The notes under the pieces were generated by a model, which worked only from the letters and a program-made list of their open reading frames with translations, was not told the DNA's origin and did no database searches. From positions 1,550,001 through 1,614,000 of the forward strand of contig NZ_CP034670.1 of NCBI RefSeq assembly GCF_003990355.1: 64,000 nt of DNA. The letters are read 5' to 3'. The DNA comes from Eikenella corrodens (GTDB lineage Bacteria; Pseudomonadota; Gammaproteobacteria; Burkholderiales; Neisseriaceae). Shown piece by piece: positions 25,979-39,657 of this stretch (position 1 is its first letter; the number at the start of each line of letters is the position of its first letter). The position numbers and the translations under genes are program-made.

Positions 25979-26005
25979 GCACCTTCATCCACTCTAAGCC
26001 TCCGC

Positions 26006-26045
26006 AAGGCTACCTGAAAATATCCGGTAATGTTTCAGGTAGCCT
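26006..26045. terminator. Inverted uptake-sequence pair
   Basis: AGGCTACCTGAAAA and TTTCAGGTAGCCT face each other over 14 bases between the GbsR-like gene and the membrane protein gene. The placement fits a terminator for the regulator. Confidence 0.5.
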
Positions 26046-26063
26046 ATTCGCCTGCAAACTGCT

Positions 26064-26582
26064 TCAACGGAAAAATTTCTGAATCCCCGCACCCAGCTTC
26101 AAAATCTTCACCATGGTGCCGGTGGAAAGTTTCAGCATTTCATTGGCCCAAATGGTGAGGGTGCCGATAAAGTCATTGGTTTGCCGGATTCTCTGCTGCA
26201 CAGCCTCGTTTTCCTGGGCAAATTCCGAACTATCGATTAAGGCTTGCAAAAACTGCCGGGTAGGTTCAATTTCGCGCTGCATCCGCACCTCCACAATAGT
26301 CCGAAACAATGTCCATACATCATCCGAAGTGGCAAAATGATCGCGCCTGTCACCCATGATGTGCACAGTATGCACCAATAACATGCCTTGTAATTCCTTA
26401 ATACTATTAGAAACATTGGAGCGAGCTATGCCTAGTGTTTCGCAAATTTCTTCGGCATTCATTGGCCTACCGATGATATACAACAGCGCATGAATCTGTG
26501 CCACGCTGCGGTTCACACCCCATTTGGAGCCCATTTCACCCCAGTGCAGGATAAATTTTTTAGTAGTTGGATTCAGTTTCAT
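26064..26582 (-). CDS. GbsR/MarR-like transcriptional regulator
   Basis: The 172-residue DNA-binding protein resembles the GbsR family of MarR-type regulators. An N-terminal winged helix is seen in VAQIHALLYIIGRPMNAEEI and LGIARSNVSNSIKELQG. A long helical part follows. In Bacillus GbsR represses choline/betaine genes; in other bacteria targets are mostly unknown. The ATG at 26582 (MKLNPTTKKFILHWGEMGSK) matches family starts; a longer frame begins upstream of the promoter. The gene has a perfect palindrome overlapping its own promoter (26603-26638), so autorepression is likely. Confidence 0.88.
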   Translation of the reverse strand: MKLNPTTKKFILHWGEMGSKWGVNRSVAQIHALLYIIGRPMNAEEICETLGIARSNVSNSIKELQGMLLVHTVHIMGDRRDHFATSDDVWTLFRTIVEVRMQREIEPTRQFLQALIDSSEFAQENEAVQQRIRQTNDFIGTLTIWANEMLKLSTGTMVKILKLGAGIQKFFR

Positions 26583-26592
26583 AGTAAGACAC

Positions 26593-26621
26593 AGTTTATT
26601 TAAATCTATAATTTCTGTCAA
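26593..26621 (-). promoter_or_regulatory. Sigma70 promoter of the GbsR-like gene
   Basis: On the minus strand TTGACA (26621-26616) and TAAACT (26598-26593) are spaced by 17 bp. The -35 box lies in the palindrome. Confidence 0.7.
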
Positions 26622-26638
26622 TACAGAAATTATAGATT
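26603..26638. promoter_or_regulatory. Perfect 16-bp inverted repeat, likely GbsR operator
   Basis: AATCTATAATTTCTGT is followed by the spacer CAAT and the exact complement ACAGAAATTATAGATT. It covers the -35 box of the regulator's promoter, as expected for an autorepression operator. Confidence 0.75.
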
Positions 26639-26729
26639 ATTTAGTTATAGCAGGATTAATGTTTGAAATAATACATCGAACAAATATACCTCTCCCCCAC
26701 AACAATTGTTGTATGACAGGCAATAAGCC

Positions 26730-27035
26730 GTAGGAAATCGTCGTATTGTTTACATTTTTCTATGGCACGGACAGTGTTTGTTTCTGATTAAACGCTTCTT
26801 AAGCAGCTATCCGTCATTATCCAAAATATAGTGGATTAACAAAAATCAGGACAAGGCGGCAAGCCGCAGGCAGCACACACGTTACGGCAAGGCGAGACAA
26901 CGCTGTACTGGTTTTTGTTAATTCACTATAAATCAGGTTTCACGTGTCTATCGACATTCTTGGCAATACTAAGTAGCCGCTCAATCAGATCTTCAAGCAA
27001 AAGCCGAAAGTGTAAACAACCCTGTTGATTTCCAC
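26730..27035. mobile_element. Inverted-repeat element (MITE-like), interrupted copy
   Basis: The left end GTAGGAAATCGTCGTATTGT and right end GTGTAAACAACCCTGTTGAT are the complementary ends of the element also found intact at 60614-60820. Between them a Correia element (26827-26930) has been inserted; without it the copy is about 202 bp, near the 207 bp of the other copy. No gene is coded. The rest of the gap up to the 5S gene holds an uptake-sequence hairpin (27142-27174) and no gene. Confidence 0.8.
26827..26930. repeat. Correia-type repeat nested in a MITE-like element
   Basis: It runs from TATAGTGGATTAACAAAAAT to TTTTGTTAATTCACTATA with standard inner blocks. The flanking sequences CATTATCCAAAA and AATCAGGTTTCACGTGTC join to match the uninterrupted copy at 60614-60820, so it is a later insertion. 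Confidence 0.9.
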
Positions 27036-27298
27036 AGGAAGGGGCCAGTTGAATATTAATACCCAACCGGCCTCCCCTCATTTTATATAACCCCCCTTTT
27101 TTCTCCTGCCTGGTTCAACCCAAATCGTTTCCAAGGCAGGAGAGAGGCTACCTGAAACCTTCGGGCAGCCTCTTAAAGGTAGTCTCCTAATCAGCACCTT
27201 ACCTATTCCTATACCCTTATTCCTATCCCGGTTTGTTTCCATTTTGTCTTTGCTTTTGTCTTCGCCGTATTTTCTTTTCGTTGTTTTCCATAAAACAC

Positions 27299-27322
27299 AA
27301 CACCCGCCATCAGGCGGGTGTC
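27299..27322 (-). terminator. rRNA operon terminator
   Basis: ACACCCGCC-ATCA-GGCGGGTGT forms a perfect stem immediately behind the 5S gene. On the minus strand it runs into TGTGTTTTA. Confidence 0.85.
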
Positions 27323-27332
27323 ATCAATAGGT

Positions 27333-27448
27333 GTTTGGCAGTGTCCTACTTTCACACGGGTAATCCGTACTATCATCGGCGCTGGTTCGTTTCACGGTCC
27401 TGTTCGGGATGGGAAGGCGTGGGACCAAACCGCTATGGCCGCCAAACT
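27333..27448 (-). rRNA. rrf: 5S ribosomal RNA
   Basis: On the minus strand the gene starts near GGCGGCCATAGCGG and contains CCCACGCCTTCCCATCCCGA and the paired 3' end GGACACTGCCAAAC. The ends are set by the terminal stem, so they may be off by a few bases. Confidence 0.93.
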
Positions 27449-27603
27449 TAAACTGTACAAATCGTCAAGCCACCGCAGTATCCACTGCGGCCAATCAAAT
27501 CAAACTGTTCTGTCCGGCTACAAACCAAACATCGGGTAATGTGTATCGATTCCAGTAAGCTTTATTCTATTGAGTACTCTTCCCGGTGTCTCCACACCGC
27601 AAA

Positions 27604-27619
27604 GCACTTCAAATGATAG

Positions 27620-27626
<7 letters not shown>
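27604..27626. repeat. 23S processing stem, 3' arm
   Basis: These 23 bases are the exact reverse complement of 30584-30606. The two arms flank the 23S gene and pair in the precursor, giving the long stem normally cut by RNase III. Confidence 0.85.
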
Positions 27627-30583
<2,957 letters not shown>

Positions 30584-30590
<7 letters not shown>

Positions 30591-30606
30591 CTATCATTTG
30601 AAGTGC
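30584..30606. repeat. 23S processing stem, 5' arm
   Basis: This is the exact complement of 27604-27626 on the 5' side of the 23S gene; see that entry. Confidence 0.85.
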
Positions 30607-30803
30607 CTTTTTGACTTCGCCTGCGCTGCGTTGACGACAACTGGGGCTTAAGGCCTCTACTCTGATAAAGCTTACTGCTTGTTGTGTCCGAATCCTGCCT
30701 TTTGTGTTTCAGGATTCGGTCGATACAATCATCACCCAAATTCTGTATGACTTATCTCTGGATAAGCCCTACTTCGTTTGTTTGTTGATTTCGGCTTGCC
30801 AAT

Positions 30804-30815
30804 TTGTTAAAGATC
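30804..30815 (-). promoter_or_regulatory. boxA antitermination site before 23S
   Basis: On the minus strand GATCTTTAACAA matches the rRNA boxA core CTTTAACA. It lies in the spacer between tRNA-Ala and the 23S gene; the remainder of this 320-bp spacer shows no gene. Confidence 0.6.
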
Positions 30816-30924
30816 GATGCGTTTTAACTTCGCAAATAAAAATAAACTACAAACTACCGCGTAAACTGCAAGCTGCAGCAGCTTACTCGCATATTTAGCA
30901 TACTTTTATTTGGAAAGTATTGTG

Positions 30925-31000
30925 TGGTGGAGGCAAACGGGATCGAACCGATGACCCCCTGCTTGCAAAGCAGGTGCTCTACCAACTGAGCTATGCCCCC
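30925..31000 (-). tRNA. tRNA-Ala (TGC)
   Basis: The cloverleaf is complete on the minus strand: GGGGGCATAGCTCAGTTGG at the 5' side, anticodon loop CTTTGCAAA with anticodon TGC, T-loop GGTTCGATCC and coded CCA end. It lies in the 16S-23S spacer. Confidence 0.97.
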
Positions 31001-31035
31001 AGTACCTGGGCGGATCTGCTCCGCTCTACGACTAC

Positions 31036-31112
<77 letters not shown>

Positions 31113-31178
31113 AACATTCTCTTCGCATCTGTATCCGATTACCGATAGGTGTGGATGCTCTACCCCTGCTTCTTTCTC

Positions 31179-32724
<1,546 letters not shown>

Positions 32725-32842
32725 TCTCTAACTTAATAACTTCTGGTCTGCTTCAAAGAAACCGACAGGACAATGTCAAACATCGTCTTGTCTTCTTCTC
32801 AACAGTGCAGGTGTAAAACACCCACACTTATCGGTAATCTGA

Positions 32843-32857
32843 TTGTTAAAGAGCTGC
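32843..32857 (-). promoter_or_regulatory. boxA antitermination site in the rRNA leader
   Basis: On the minus strand AGCTCTTTAACAATC is the typical rRNA leader boxA. The rest of the leader between promoter and 16S holds hairpins but no gene. Confidence 0.75.
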
Positions 32858-32948
32858 CGAACCAAACTGACGCATAATCACAACTGCAAACAGTAAATAA
32901 TCAAACCGCAAACAGCAAATTGTGCCGTAAGGAACAGCGAAGATGCGA

Positions 32949-32977
32949 ACTATACGCCGCCAAAAAAACTTTGTCAA
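32949..32977 (-). promoter_or_regulatory. rRNA operon promoter
   Basis: On the minus strand TTGACA (32977-32972) and TATAGT (32954-32949) are spaced by exactly 17 bp, with a GC-rich discriminator after the -10 box. Confidence 0.85.
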
Positions 32978-33092
32978 ATACCTAAAAATAAAATATCGAA
33001 CAAAAATGACTAAGCCTCTAAGGAAAAATGAAATTTAACCGGCACAAATACAACCATCCATAGGCTACCTGAAAAAGTAGTCAGTACAAAAA

Positions 33093-33114
33093 TAGCCGGG
33101 CAACTGCCCGGCTA
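33093..33114 (-). terminator. Intrinsic terminator of fhs
   Basis: TAGCCGGGCA and TGCCCGGCTA form a perfect stem just behind the fhs stop and are followed on the minus strand by TTTTTG. Confidence 0.88.
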
Positions 33115-33138
33115 CAACCTCTTTCACACTAAAACCAT

Positions 33139-34815
33139 TCAGAACAATCCGCTAATCACCCCATCTTCATCCACGTCAATCCGCTCTGCAGCCGGCACTT
33201 TAGGCAAACCTGGCATTTTCATCATATTGCCACACAACACCACCACGAACCCCGCCCCAGCAGATAAGGTCAGCCCACGCACAGTGATACGAAAGCCTTG
33301 TGGTGCACCCAGCAGTTTAGCGTTATCACTGAACGAATATTGCGTTTTTGCCATACAAATCGGCAATTTATCCCAACCCAATCTTTCCAAGTTGGCAATA
33401 TCGGCCAAAGTCTCCGAACTAAAATCCACATCTTCCGCACCATAAATCCGTTGCGCGATGGTGCGAATTTTTTCCGGAATACTTTTCTCCACGTCATAAC
33501 AGAAACTAAATTGTGCAGATGATTGTTCGGCAGCAGCAACCACTTTATGCGCCAAATCCTCACCTCCGGCTCCACCTTTACCCCATACTTCGGTAAACGA
33601 GATTTCCGCACCGCGTTTACGGCAGGCATCAGCCACTAAATCTAATTCAGCCTGCGTATCGGCACTGAAGCGGTTGAGCGCAACCACTACCGGCAAGCCA
33701 AATACATTTTTCAGATTATCGATATGCCGCAACAAGTTGGGCAATCCTTTTTCCAATGCAACCAGATTTTCACCAGCTAACTCCTCTTTGGGCAAACCGC
33801 CGTTATATTTCAATGCCCGTACGGTAGCCACCACCACCGCAGCATCCGGCCGCAAACCGGACAACCGGCACTTGATATCGCAGAATTTCTCGGCACCCAA
33901 ATCCGCACCAAACCCGGCTTCGGTAACAGCATAATCGGCCAGATGACAAGCCAATCGCGTGGCGACAACCGAATTGCAACCATGGGCAATATTAGCGAAC
34001 GGACCGCCATGCACAAAAGCAGGCGTACCTTCAATGGTTTGAACAAGATTGGGTTTAATGGCATCTTTTAATAATGCCGCCATTGCGCCCTGTGCTTTCA
34101 AATCGCGTGCATACACCGGGCTGCCATCTTTTGTATGCGCCACCAACATATTACCCAGCCTCTGCTTGAGGTCGGTAATATCCTTGGCCAAACAAAATAC
34201 AGCCATCACTTCGGAAGCAACAGTTATATCAAAACCATCATCACGCATCACACCATCAGCAGTTTTACCTAACCCGCCGATAATATTACGCAAATGGCGG
34301 TCATTCATATCCACTGCACGTCGCCATAAAATCCGTTTTGGATCGATATTAAGCGCATTACCGTGATGGATATGGTTATCAATAAGGGCAGCCAAAAGGT
34401 TGTTTGCAGCACCGATAGCGTGGAAATCGCCAGTAAAATGCAGATTGATGTCTTCCATAGGAAGCACTTGGGCATAGCCGCCGCCAGCCGCCCCGCCTTT
34501 GATGCCGAATACCGGGCCGAGCGAAGGTTCGCGCAAGGCAATAACAGCTTTTTTACCGATACGGTTGAGTGCATCGGCCAAACCAATGGTGACTGTTGTT
34601 TTCCCTTCCCCGGCAGGTGTAGGGCTGATAGCGGTTACCAAAATAAGCTTGCCCCGTTTTTCAGGTAGCCTGAATGCATCATCCGGATTGATTTTGGCTT
34701 TATATTTGCCGTAATGCTCCAGTTGCTCCGGCTTCAAGCCGAGCTTGGCGGCGATTTCATCGATGTGCCTAATGGAAGCGGCTTGGACAATTTGTACGTC
34801 GGACAATTGAGGCAT
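33139..34815 (-). CDS. fhs: Formate--tetrahydrofolate ligase
   Basis: This enzyme makes 10-formyl-tetrahydrofolate from formate, THF and ATP in the cytoplasm, feeding purine and initiator-tRNA formylation. The ATP loop [18 protein letters not shown] lies near residue 65, and conserved blocks [30 protein letters not shown] and [12 protein letters not shown] follow. The ATG at 34815 with GGAG seven bases upstream gives 558 aa, the family norm; a start four codons earlier is less likely. It stands between the rRNA operon and its own terminator, so it is a single-gene transcript. An Eikenella uptake sequence lies within the gene at about 34659. Confidence 0.96.
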   Translation of the reverse strand: MPQLSDVQIVQAASIRHIDEIAAKLGLKPEQLEHYGKYKAKINPDDAFRLPEKRGKLILVTAISPTPAGEGKTTVTIGLADALNRIGKKAVIALREPSLGPVFGIKGGAAGGGYAQVLPMEDINLHFTGDFHAIGAANNLLAALIDNHIHHGNALNIDPKRILWRRAVDMNDRHLRNIIGGLGKTADGVMRDDGFDITVASEVMAVFCLAKDITDLKQRLGNMLVAHTKDGSPVYARDLKAQGAMAALLKDAIKPNLVQTIEGTPAFVHGGPFANIAHGCNSVVATRLACHLADYAVTEAGFGADLGAEKFCDIKCRLSGLRPDAAVVVATVRALKYNGGLPKEELAGENLVALEKGLPNLLRHIDNLKNVFGLPVVVALNRFSADTQAELDLVADACRKRGAEISFTEVWGKGGAGGEDLAHKVVAAAEQSSAQFSFCYDVEKSIPEKIRTIAQRIYGAEDVDFSSETLADIANLERLGWDKLPICMAKTQYSFSDNAKLLGAPQGFRITVRGLTLSAGAGFVVVLCGNMMKMPGLPKVPAAERIDVDEDGVISGLF

Positions 34816-34974
34816 AACAGTCTCCAAATTAAATGATCAAAAAAGAAGAGCATGGCACTCGGGATTGTAACCTAAATCAGTTGATAAGAAACAAACATTC
34901 ATCATTAGATATTGCGATCGTAAAATGATTGAAGCTAATACTAGCTGGCGAAGTAAAAACTGAGAAATAAGCAA

Positions 34975-34999
34975 AAGAGCGGGCATACCACCCGCTCTT
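34975..34999 (-). terminator. Intrinsic terminator of the MarC-like gene
   Basis: AAGAGCGGG and CCCGCTCTT pair around a short loop and are followed on the minus strand by TTTTGCTTATTT. Confidence 0.75.
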
Positions 35000-35017
35000 T
35001 AATCGACATCATCAAGA

Positions 35018-35662
35018 CTAACCCATAATTTTTAAAGCTGGAAACAAGCCTCGCAAACCGGCCAATACAATCTCCACCGCGATGGCTGCCAGCAGCAGGC
35101 CGGACACACGATTAATAATTTTGATGCCTACATTACCGAGTATTTTGCTCAGCCTGGCCGCACCGGCCAAAATCAAATAACAGGTTACCCCTACCATAAA
35201 GCAGGCAATCAACAATTCCAATGCACCCCGCCATGTTTCCACATGGCTGCTGTAAATAATCACAATGGAAAAACCGCCCGGGCCAACAATAATCGGCGTG
35301 GCCATCGGTACAACGGCAAAAGCAAATTGTTTCTCCGGCGGTAAGCTTGAATGCTGCCTATGCAAATCAGGCTTCACCGGGTCGTCATCCCCGCCCATCA
35401 TGCTCATGGCAATCACAAATACCAAAATACCACCAGCAATTTGGAAGGCCGGAATACTGATACCTAAAACTTTCAACAACGGCGTACCAATCACCCCCGC
35501 TACCACCATACAAATAAACGCACTAATCGACACCAGGCGTGCAGTTTTGCGCTGTTCCCTCAACGTAAAGTCTGCCGTCTTATCCACAAAATAACCAAGC
35601 GCAATCAATGGATTATTTAAAACAATCAAACCGGTAAACAAATATAAGATATGAGTAATCAT
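35018..35662 (-). CDS. MarC-family integral membrane protein
   Basis: The 214-residue product has six hydrophobic spans and the MarC/YhgN pattern: NNPLIALGYFVDKTADFT near the start, then FAVVPMATPIIVGPGGFSIV and a late RVSGLLLAAIAVEIVLAGL. MarC proteins are inner-membrane proteins whose role is not settled; a link to multiple-antibiotic resistance was withdrawn. The ATG at 35662 has GAGAGAAAAG upstream; one four codons earlier has none. The isochorismatase-like gene upstream ends 24 bp before, so the two are probably cotranscribed. Confidence 0.88.
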   Translation of the reverse strand: MITHILYLFTGLIVLNNPLIALGYFVDKTADFTLREQRKTARLVSISAFICMVVAGVIGTPLLKVLGISIPAFQIAGGILVFVIAMSMMGGDDDPVKPDLHRQHSSLPPEKQFAFAVVPMATPIIVGPGGFSIVIIYSSHVETWRGALELLIACFMVGVTCYLILAGAARLSKILGNVGIKIINRVSGLLLAAIAVEIVLAGLRGLFPALKIMG

Positions 35663-35685
35663 CTTTTCTCTCATTAAACATCAAA

Positions 35686-36216
35686 TCAGTCAGACAACAG
35701 CGCCACGGCTTCATCTACGCTCGGCATGGCTGCGAAACGACCGCGCATAATATCGAAATTATGGTGTTCATACAGCTCTTTAGCCGACCAGCGGCCATTA
35801 TCCAGCGTGCTGTTGGCCCCTTCCGGCAAAATCACTTCAAAGCCCAAATCGCTGGCAGCCCGTACCGTAGCTTCCACGCAATATTCAGTCATCATGCCAA
35901 CCACCACTAAGCGCTCAACTCCGTTGCCACGCAGGTAATCCAGCAAATCCGTACCGCGAAAAGCGCTGTTATACCATTTATCCACCACTTTCTCACCGGC
36001 CTGCGGTGCAACGGCCGCAGCAATCTGCCAACCGGGCGAGTTCGGTGCAAAGGGCGAGTCCAACTCATTATGCCGCACATAGATGACTTCACGCCCGTGT
36101 GCGCGTGCAGCAAGCAGCATTCGACCGATGGCATCCAACATCTCCGCCCCGCGATAAGCCCCCATATCCAGCAAGACCTGCTGGGTATCGATAACCAATA
36201 AAACCGTTTTCTTCAT
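35686..36216 (-). CDS. Isochorismatase-family cysteine hydrolase
   Basis: The 176-residue cytoplasmic enzyme begins MKKTVLLVIDTQQVLLDMGA with the catalytic aspartate in VIDTQ. VVDKWYNSAF carries the lysine and MMTEYCVEATVRAA the nucleophilic cysteine, so the Asp-Lys-Cys triad of the isochorismatase-like hydrolases is complete. Relatives hydrolyse nicotinamide, ureidoacrylate or other amides, and the substrate here is not clear. The ATG at 36216 has GGAAAGAG upstream; the longer frame runs into an uptake sequence. It heads a probable two-gene operon with the MarC-like gene. Confidence 0.9.
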   Translation of the reverse strand: MKKTVLLVIDTQQVLLDMGAYRGAEMLDAIGRMLLAARAHGREVIYVRHNELDSPFAPNSPGWQIAAAVAPQAGEKVVDKWYNSAFRGTDLLDYLRGNGVERLVVVGMMTEYCVEATVRAASDLGFEVILPEGANSTLDNGRWSAKELYEHHNFDIMRGRFAAMPSVDEAVALLSD

Positions 36217-36444
36217 TACGCTCTTTCCGTGGCCAAGGCTACCTGAAAATGCTTGTTTCCATGAAGCCGAAATACTCGTTTCCAAACAGCCCAAAAGAAT
36301 AACCCCGGCATTCGGCCGGAGAACTGCCGCCATTCTATACGGGCGGCACAAGCTTTGCCACGACCAGATGCCGTATCAGGTCAAATATATTGCAAATTCA
36401 ACACACATATCGCCACCCTTCTCAGCAACCACCTCATCTATAAC

Positions 36445-36475
36445 AAAGGCTACCTGAAATTTCAGGTAGCCTTTT
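36445..36475. terminator. Compact inverted uptake-sequence hairpin
   Basis: AAAGGCTACCTGAAA is followed directly by TTTCAGGTAGCCTTTTT, a near-perfect palindrome behind rodA. A further half-copy follows. It probably ends the mre-rodA transcript. Confidence 0.6.
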
Positions 36476-36494
36476 TCAGGTAGCCTCCACCGCC

Positions 36495-37607
36495 CTACAT
36501 CTTACTCTGCTGGTTACTGATGCCCATCAGCATGGCCACAATAATCATGATAGAAAGCGTGGCCGTACCGCCGTAGCTTACCAGCGGCAGCGGCACGCCC
36601 ACCACAGGCAGGATACCGCTCACCATGCCCATATTCACAAACACATAGCAAAACAACGTCATGGTCAGCGCGCCGGCCAGGGTGCGGCTGTAGAGCGTGG
36701 GGGCTTTGGCGGCAATATAGAGGCCGCGCCCCAGCATGATGGTATACACCGTCAGCAGCAGGATATTGCCAATGAGGCCGAATTCTTCGCCATACACGGC
36801 AAAGATGAAATCGGTGGTGGATTCGGGAATGTAGTCGAGATGCGTCTGCGTACCGTTGAGCCAGCCCTTGCCCCACACCCCGCCGGAGCCGATGGCGGTC
36901 ATCGACTGCAGAATATGGTAGCCCGCACCCAGCGGGTCTTTAGTCGGATCGAGCAGGGTCAGCACGCGGGTACGCTGGTAATCGTGCATACCGTATTGCC
37001 ACAACAGCGGCAGCGAGGCGAAAAAGCCGACCACGGCCACCGCAATCGCCCGCCACGGCAGCCCGGCAAAAAACATCACAAACAGCCCGGACGCCATAAT
37101 CAGCACCGCTGTGCCCAAATCGGGCTGTTTCAGAATCAGAAAGCCCGGCACGGCCACCAGCGCCAGCGCGGCCAGATAATGCTGCCAGCCCAGCTCGGTT
37201 TCATGTTTCTGCAAATACCACGCCACCGTCATCGGCAGCGCGATTTTCATCAACTCCGAGGGCTGCAGGCGGATGATGCCCAGATTCAGCCAGCGCTGCG
37301 AGCCGTTCACAATCACACCGAAAAAATGCACGCCCACCAACATCAGCAGGCTCACCCCGTACAGCACGATGGCGAAATTGCTCAGCACCTGCGGCCGCGT
37401 GCGGGCAATGCACCACAGCAGCACAAAGCCCAATACCGTATGCAGGGTTTTGTTTTCCAGCTGGCCGATGCTTTGGCCGTCGGCCGAATACAGCAGGAAC
37501 AGGCTCATCACATAAATGGCCAGCATGCTGTAAAACAGCCACATATCCATCGGCTCCCAAATTTTCCGCCAGTAGCGGCGGACGGCATGTTCAGACAGGT
37601 GTTGCAT
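36495..37607 (-). CDS. rodA: Rod shape-determining protein RodA (SEDS glycosyltransferase)
   Basis: RodA polymerises lipid II into glycan strands for sidewall growth, paired with the transpeptidase PBP2. The 370-residue product has about ten membrane spans with SEDS hallmarks: NGSQRWLNLGIIRLQPSELM, KQPDLGTAVLIMASG, TDFIFAVYGEEFGLIGN and VPLPLVSYGGTA. WN-type conserved residues and the essential aspartate in QPDLGT are present. The gene follows mrdA with a one-base gap and is the last of the five-gene shape operon mreB-mreC-mreD-mrdA-rodA. Confidence 0.95.
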   Translation of the reverse strand: MQHLSEHAVRRYWRKIWEPMDMWLFYSMLAIYVMSLFLLYSADGQSIGQLENKTLHTVLGFVLLWCIARTRPQVLSNFAIVLYGVSLLMLVGVHFFGVIVNGSQRWLNLGIIRLQPSELMKIALPMTVAWYLQKHETELGWQHYLAALALVAVPGFLILKQPDLGTAVLIMASGLFVMFFAGLPWRAIAVAVVGFFASLPLLWQYGMHDYQRTRVLTLLDPTKDPLGAGYHILQSMTAIGSGGVWGKGWLNGTQTHLDYIPESTTDFIFAVYGEEFGLIGNILLLTVYTIMLGRGLYIAAKAPTLYSRTLAGALTMTLFCYVFVNMGMVSGILPVVGVPLPLVSYGGTATLSIMIIVAMLMGISNQQSKM

Positions 37608-37608
37608 A

Positions 37609-39657
37609 TTATCGAACCTCGGATGCGGCAGCCGGGAGGCTACCTGAAACCGCCCGGTAGGCAGACAGGGTGCGTTCCGACTGGGCGTGAACCAGCGGGT
37701 ATTCGGCCTGGCTCATTGCGCCCGCGCTGGGAACGGCAGGCTTGGGCAGCGGCAGGTTTTTGCCGTTTTCACCCTGCAGCTGCAGCAGGTAGAAGTCGGC
37801 CAGCTGGCGGGCAATCGGCGCGGCATTCGCGCCCCACCCGCCGTTTTCCAACAGCACGGCGATGGCTATTTTCGGATTATCTGCCGGCGCAAAGGCAATG
37901 AACCAGGCATGGTCTCGATGGCGTTCGGCCAGCGCGGCTGCGTTATACGATGCGCCCTGCCGAATCTGCACCACTTGCGCCGTACCTGTTTTGCCGCCCA
38001 TACTGTATTTCAACCCCACGCCCACGCGCCAGGCCGTTCCGCCCGGGCGCAACACGCGCTCCATACTCTGCTTCACAAAAGTGAAATACTCCGGCTTGAA
38101 CGGCAGGGTGGCGCTGGGCTGGGTGCCCACCAGAATACGGGTTTGCTTTTGGTGGTCGATGAGTTCGCGCACCAAGTGCGGCCGATACATCACGCCGTTA
38201 TTGGCCAGCGTGGCGGTGGCATGTGCCATCTGCAGCGGCGTGTAGGCGTTAAAGCCCTGGCCTATGCTGATGGTTACCATATCGGCAGGCTTCCACTGGC
38301 GGGCGGTTTCGTTTTTGGCATGGGCAAAGCGCCGCGCCTTCCATTCCGGGCTGGGCAAGATACCTTTGTATTCGTTGGGCAAATCGATGCCTGTCGGCTG
38401 GCCGAAACCAAAGTGCGCCAGATAGGGATAAGCCTTTTCTATGCCCATTTCGTAGCCCAGGCGGTAGAAAAAGGTGTCGGATGACACTTGGATGGCCTTA
38501 CCCAAATTGGCCGAACCATGCCCGCTGCGCACCGAATCGCGGAACTGGTGGCGGCTGCCGGGAATACTCCACGCACCGGGCGCGGGCAGCACGGTGTTAG
38601 GCGTAATCTGCCCGCTTTGCAGCGCGGCCATGCCCATAAATGGTTTGAAAGTAGAGCCGGGGGGATACAGTCCTTGAGTAACGCGGTTGATGAGCGGTTT
38701 TTGCCAATCATCATTCAGGCTTTTCCAGGTATCGCTGTCGATGCCGTCGATAAACAGGTTGGCATCGTAAGTCGGCTTCGACACCAGCGCCAGTACGCCG
38801 CCGGTTTGCGGATCGATGGCCACCACCGCGCCGCGCCGGTTGCCCAACAATTCGCTGGCTTTTTGTTGCATGCGGATATCCAGCGACAGGCGCAGGGTTT
38901 GTCCGCTCACGGCCGGGGCGGTTTTCAGGGTACGCACAATATTGCCCTGTGCGTCTTTTTCCACCTCCTGATAGCCGGGCATACCGTGCAGCTGCTGTTC
39001 GTAGAAGTTTTCCAGGCCCATTTTGCCGATATGGGTGGTGCCGCGATAAAGTTCGTAGCGGTCTTCGCTTTCCAGCTGGTCGCGGTCTTTGTCGCTGATG
39101 CGGCCGATATAGCCGACAATATGGGTGGTGAGCCCGCCGTAGGGGTATTCGCGGAAGGTACGGGCGTTCACTTCCACGCCTTTGAAGCGGAACAACACCG
39201 CCGCCAGCCTTGCCGCTTCTTCGGTGCTCAGTTTCAATTTCAACGGAATGCGTTCATAGGAGCGGGATTCGGCACGGAAGCGTTGGAAGCGCTTCACATC
39301 GGCCTCGCTGATTTCCACATACTGGCTCAAGGCCGGTATCAAATCCTCCACTTTCATTTCCAGCTCGTTGGGAATGACTTCCAGCGAATAGGCCGGATAA
39401 TTGTGCGCCAGCACCACGCCGTTCACATCGGTGATTTCGCCGCGAATCGGCGGGGTGGGGATAAGAGAGATGCGGTTGGCGGCGGCTTTATCCACAAATT
39501 CCTCGTGCCGGGCTACCTGAAGCCGCACAAACTGCCACACCAGCACGCAGAAAAACACCAAAATCATGACAAACGCCACCACCAGCCGCAGCAGGTAATC
39601 CTTCTGTCGGCTACGGGGCGGCGCTTTAACAGGCCTGTAATGATGACTCGGCTTCAT
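37609..39657 (-). CDS. mrdA: Penicillin-binding protein 2
   Basis: PBP2 is the elongation-specific peptidoglycan transpeptidase. One N-terminal membrane span (YLLRLVVAFVMILVFFCVLV) is followed by the pedestal dimer domain and the transpeptidase domain. Its active-site motifs are PGSTFKPFMG (catalytic Ser), SSDTFFYRLG, and GGKTGTAQ. The ATG at 39657 overlaps the mreD stop codon (ATGA), which gives 682 aa, within the family range; the longer frame is not supported. The coupling to mreD and the direct link to rodA fit its place in the elongasome. Confidence 0.95.
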   Translation of the reverse strand: MKPSHHYRPVKAPPRSRQKDYLLRLVVAFVMILVFFCVLVWQFVRLQVARHEEFVDKAAANRISLIPTPPIRGEITDVNGVVLAHNYPAYSLEVIPNELEMKVEDLIPALSQYVEISEADVKRFQRFRAESRSYERIPLKLKLSTEEAARLAAVLFRFKGVEVNARTFREYPYGGLTTHIVGYIGRISDKDRDQLESEDRYELYRGTTHIGKMGLENFYEQQLHGMPGYQEVEKDAQGNIVRTLKTAPAVSGQTLRLSLDIRMQQKASELLGNRRGAVVAIDPQTGGVLALVSKPTYDANLFIDGIDSDTWKSLNDDWQKPLINRVTQGLYPPGSTFKPFMGMAALQSGQITPNTVLPAPGAWSIPGSRHQFRDSVRSGHGSANLGKAIQVSSDTFFYRLGYEMGIEKAYPYLAHFGFGQPTGIDLPNEYKGILPSPEWKARRFAHAKNETARQWKPADMVTISIGQGFNAYTPLQMAHATATLANNGVMYRPHLVRELIDHQKQTRILVGTQPSATLPFKPEYFTFVKQSMERVLRPGGTAWRVGVGLKYSMGGKTGTAQVVQIRQGASYNAAALAERHRDHAWFIAFAPADNPKIAIAVLLENGGWGANAAPIARQLADFYLLQLQGENGKNLPLPKPAVPSAGAMSQAEYPLVHAQSERTLSAYRAVSGSLPAAASEVR

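Noticed and set aside
36960..37901. A 353-residue plus-strand frame opposite rodA
   Set aside because: His/Gln/Arg-rich complement of rodA and mrdA; no domain.
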